Both the position numbers and the translations under genes were made by a program. DNA of 64,000 nt, from positions 36,011,267-36,075,266 of the forward strand of contig CM046308.1 in the NCBI GenBank assembly GCA_025267735.1, in the 5' to 3' direction. Of the stretch, positions 60,185 through 64,000 are shown piece after piece. The notes beneath the pieces were generated by a model. It was not told the origin of the DNA and ran no database searches. It worked only from the letters and a program-made list of their open reading frames with translations. How positions within the stretch are numbered: position 1 is the first letter of the stretch; the number at the start of each line of letters is the position of its first letter. Source of the DNA: Mactra quadrangularis (lineage: Eukaryota; Mollusca; Bivalvia; Venerida; Mactridae).

Positions 60185-60335
60185 ATTCTAAATCATGTAG
60201 GCCAGTAGTCAGTCACTGATTGAGTATGCTCCTAGTAGTTGATTGACAGCTAAACCATGAGATTTAGCCACCGTGAGTAGGTGGACTAACCTATACAATG
60301 TTTTGCTACGGCATTAATCCCAACTAAAAAACAAC
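60185..60335 (+). repeat. Dispersed repeat shared with 8.76 kb
   Basis: TCTAAATCATGTAGGCCAGT...CAGTCACTGA...ACAGCTAAA and GGCATTAATCCCAACTAAA parallel the copy at 8760-9045. Confidence 0.5.
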
Positions 60336-60339
60336 AAAT

Positions 60340-61200
60340 AAAATTTAATATCTAAGTAACATGAGGTTATAAAATTGATATTCTATATAATCTAATGAAA
60401 ATATATTAATAATTACAAAGTAAATGATAATACTTCCCTTAATTACATCATAAAGATTATTTGTAATGAATAAAATATGAATAGTTGATGAACAATAATG
60501 AAAAACATTGATAATTTAAATAAAATGAATAATTTATATATCTTGACATGTAAAATGATGTTATGCTAGACAGTTGTCGTTATAATCAGTAAAAACTGCT
60601 GAAGAATATCTGACATTTAAGTTTCTGGACTTGAATTGCGCAAAACCATTTTAACCATTATATAGTGCCAACTATGTTCAACCCTTCATATATTTATTCT
60701 TATCAAAATTAACATTATAATGTAATATTACTGCTAAGTGTGTTATCAGTGGTTATTGAAGCATCATCTCCGCAGAACAAATCCTCTGCACAAAAACAGC
60801 TTTTGACATTTCCCTTTGGCATATTTTTATTTGATTTAACTAGCTTTGCAATGCAAAGGCATTAATAGCGACATTCTTAAGTCTCCCAGTGGGTGTTGTT
60901 TAAGCGAGGTTGTATTGCAATAATTAGCTATATTCATATTCAGTAGACGGATAAGATCAAACTTAAGAGTTATTATAGAAATCATATCAAGTAAAGTTAT
61001 TACTTCAATGTCATCTAGTCTGAGCATTAATCTGTATGTACTAAATCATTTCAACCTTATTTTAAAGTACAATTTTAGTAATCTAAGCCTGGCTGTGTGA
61101 AATCATTGCTCATGTATAATGCTATTTATTAAAATGCATGATTGTCATTCCTAAACTGAATGTATCTCACAAAACAAGTTGTCGTACATGTACATCATTA
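60340..61200. other. AT-rich DNA, nothing recognised
   Basis: No supported exon or repeat boundary. Confidence 0.4.
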
Positions 61201-61204
61201 CCTG

Positions 61205-62375
61205 TAGGAACTTCTGATTCTAAAACAAACACCAATTGCAAAATTAATTTAAGTGATTTTAAAAGATATATGTAGTTGTCACTAATGATGCTAGAAAATT
61301 GGATATAAAAGGAGTTTTGATCCAAGCAATCTAGAGGTATATGGCCATGTTTCCCAGGGTGGTTATACTGTTTAGACTGCTAGATTGAATGTAAAATTGT
61401 TCAATGAACAGTTACTGTGGTACTGAAATATATCATGTGAATCTGGCTAGGGTGCTCTTACATATATATTATATTCTGTACATTGTGGTACAAATTGATG
61501 AAATTTAACAAAAAACTCACCATAATTATTAGAAACTTTTGACTAAAAAAACCAACACTAATTGCAAAATTAGTTTATGATAATTTTAAAATATATGTAG
61601 TTGTCACTAATGATGCTAAAATATGAGATATAATAAAGAGCATTGATCCATTGGCAATCTAGCGGTATTTGACCATGTTTTCCATGATGGTTAAACTGTT
61701 TAGCCTTCTGGATTGAATGTAAAATTGTTCAATGAACAGTTATTGTAGTAGTGAAATATATTATATCATGTGAATCTGGCTAGGGTGCTCCTACATATAT
61801 ATTATATTCTGTACATATTGGTACATATTGATGAACTTTAACAAAGAATCACCAGAATGATTGGAAACTTTTGACTAAAAAAACCAACACTAATTGCAAA
61901 ATTAGTTTATGATAATTTTAAAATATATGTAGTTGTCACTAATGATGCTAGAAAATTGGATATAACAGGAGTTTCGATCCAAGCAATCTAGCGGTATTTG
62001 ACCATGTTTTCCATGATTGTTATACTGTTTAGACTGCTGGATTGAATGTAAAATTGTTCTATGAACAGTTACTGTAGTAGTGAAATATATCATGTGAATC
62101 TGGCTAGGGTGCTCCTACATGTATAGTAGTTGTCACTAATGATGCTAGAAAATTGGATATAAAAGGAGTTTCAATCCAAGCAATCGAGCGGTATTTGGCC
62201 ATGTTTTCCAGGGTGGTTTTACTGTATAGACTGCTAGATTGAATGTAAAATTGTTCAATGAACAGTTACTGTGGTACTGAAATATATCATGTGAATCTGG
62301 CTAGGGTGCTCTTACATATATTATATACTGTACATATTTGTACAAATTAACGAAATTTAACAACCACTTGCCATA
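61205..62375 (+). repeat. Tandem repeat, units near 325 bp, about 3.5 copies
   Basis: The marker AGTTGTCACTAATGATGCTA recurs at about 61274, 61599, 61931 and 62128. Other shared blocks are GTAAAATTGTTCAATGAACA and GTGAATCTGGCTAGGGTGCT. Spacing is 325, 332 and 197 bp, so the third unit is shortened by an internal deletion. Confidence 0.85.
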
Positions 62376-62379
62376 ATTA

Positions 62380-63875
62380 TGATCATTAGCATGGTGAAGT
62401 CATATTCAAATATTTTATTTTTACTGGTAATGTGAGATGAACTTGTTTAGCTGTTTTACAGTCAGTACAGGGTATTGAGTGTCATGTGATTTATAGGCTA
62501 TATTGGGAAATAGTTAATAATCATGAATATAGCAATATAGCAATATTTATTATATGATAGTGATGTTACACATGCACATGGCTTTGTTTACTACATTTTT
62601 TACTTTAGATAAAGGTTAATAACTGGTAAAGCTGTTTGTGACTGGATGACTTGTTAGTATATATTACTTTATTGTGATTTAATTGGGTTTTTAAGTAATA
62701 AGCTTTTAAATTCAAAACAATGAATTTAGTTATTATATTTTTTTGAGATTGTAATAAATACAAATGCATGTTACCTATAAAGTGCAAAAAAATTATAAAA
62801 TATTCTATTGCACTTTACACAGTTTATTAATTAACCATCGATTCATGAAAATAAACTAAGTAAAATAGCTTTAAGTATTGATCTAAAACTGGCCTCGTTG
62901 TCAAGTGCCAATATTTAGAGCATTTTCAGTTTTAATGTGTCACATAGCTTAAATGATGCATCCTCCCTATTTTAACTAAATAGGTTACATAGAAAGTTGT
63001 TGTAAGAACGATTATTTACAAAATCATGGCACAAATGTTACAATGGTTTTTACAATGGTAATTTTATAAATTAAAGAAATCGAATTATTATGTATTAACC
63101 ATTATCCTGTGTTTAGTCTCTACAGTTAATATAAACTGTGCCCATTAAGTTGACATTTTTTAACATCCTTGCTTAAAGCATTGATTTCAAACATTACTAG
63201 TATAATACATGTTGTCAATTTCAAGGTGAACAACCCCTAATCAAAACAATGTTTTAAGTTTTTTATGGCCGCTGTAAATTCCTTGAAATAGTTAAACTAG
63301 TTTTTACATACCATTTATAAACTTTCCAGCATGTTAGACATTTAAATAATATATACACAGACTGTTAATGGACATATTTAAAATTAGTTTATTTTCATAT
63401 ACAAGGGAGGCAATTCTGTTAACATGTTTAATAAAATATTTTTGAAATCTCAAGTTATGTAATGAATCAAATCCATACAAAAAGATTGATGGTCTCAATT
63501 GCAAATTACAAGAAAAACAATTATACTTTTGAGATCTTCTTACCAATACATGTAATACATATAAAATGCTGAATTTTTAATTTATTACTTGCTATGTTGA
63601 TCAGTAAATCTTTCTAGGAAATCAATACGTCTGCTTTGGTCTATACAAAGTTCAATTTCCGTACATTGTTCAATTTTAGTCATCTTGCTAGTCATAATAT
63701 CTAGTCCAGTTAATGTATACTTGTTTGTTTGTATAGAGTTATATTATGCATACAGAATATCCTTCATGGATATGGGACTTAAGATAAAAAAAAATGTTGA
63801 ACTTAATTTCTTGTTCTGAATGAACTTACTGCGCAAAAAGAAATATGCTCACTGTGAACTTCATTTGTGATCACT
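62380..63875. other. AT-rich DNA, nothing recognised
   Basis: No supported exon or repeat boundary. Confidence 0.4.
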
Positions 63876-63879
63876 TTTT

Positions 63880-64000
63880 AGCTCGACTTTACGAAGTAAT
63901 GTAGAGCTCTCCTACTCGCCCCGGCGTCGGCGTCCGCGTCCACCTTTCTGATTAAAGTTTTTGTGCAGTAAAATACTTTCTTCTATATCTTTGTTATTTC
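63880..64000 (+). repeat. Start of a further interspersed repeat, cut by the window end
   Basis: TTTTTAGCTCGACTTTACGA...GTAGAGCTCTCCTACTCGCC then a CpG-rich CGGCGTCGGCGTCCGCGTCC differs sharply from the AT-rich flank. I associate this opening with abundant bivalve repeats from memory only. Confidence 0.45.

Overview
This is a window of an AT-rich animal nuclear genome. It shows long GT-AG introns, tRNA-derived SINEs and many terminal-inverted-repeat (TIR) elements. The repeat types, including long repeats that open with 'tacgcccgtttt' and close with 'cgcccagcggagctcttgtt', suggest a mollusc, probably a bivalve. That taxonomic call is inference. I saw no prokaryotic or organellar genes.

One gene can be reconstructed in full. 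It is ABHD18 (alpha/beta-hydrolase domain containing 18, formerly C4orf29, DUF2048) on the minus strand, from the start codon at 20269 to the stop at 8328. Eleven coding exons are needed for one transcript. All joins are GT-AG and keep frame, giving 486 residues with the nucleophile elbow G-I-S-M-G-G-H. The 90-nt exon just after the nucleophile exists in two diverged, intact, phase-0 copies (13145-13234 and 11916-12005). These look like a pair of mutually exclusive exons and are the most interesting gene-level observation. A non-coding first exon is proposed near 24.5 kb.

Other gene traces are weaker. They are a CCAAT-box promoter with a short plus-strand first exon (29.79-29.91 kb), a plus-strand terminal-exon candidate followed by AATAAA signals (40.82-41.06 kb), orphan plus-strand exons at 47.2-49.3 kb, a minus-strand first exon inside a TIR-bounded segment (2.99-3.02 kb), and a 107-codon minus-strand ORF at 25 kb.

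The rest is repeats. 0.1-3.3 kb is a TIR-bounded segment. 4.26-4.58 kb holds five palindromic 14-mers. 7-20 kb is ABHD18 with several elements in its introns. 21.45-24.17 kb is a nearly perfect 1.36-kb tandem duplication in the proposed ABHD18 intron 1. 25.7-27.8 kb holds a TIR element and SINEs. 30.28-37.89 kb is bounded by a perfect 28-bp inverted repeat and contains nested hAT-like DNA and a higher-order tandem array rich in nuclear-receptor half-sites. 40.94-45.45 kb is a 2.1/2.4-kb tandem duplication whose second copy gained a TA-flanked MITE and an expanded 60-bp minisatellite. 45.5-60.3 kb is a mix of SINEs, MITEs and a trinucleotide microsatellite. 61.2-62.4 kb is a tandem repeat of about 325 bp. 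The last 120 bp open another repeat that runs off the window.
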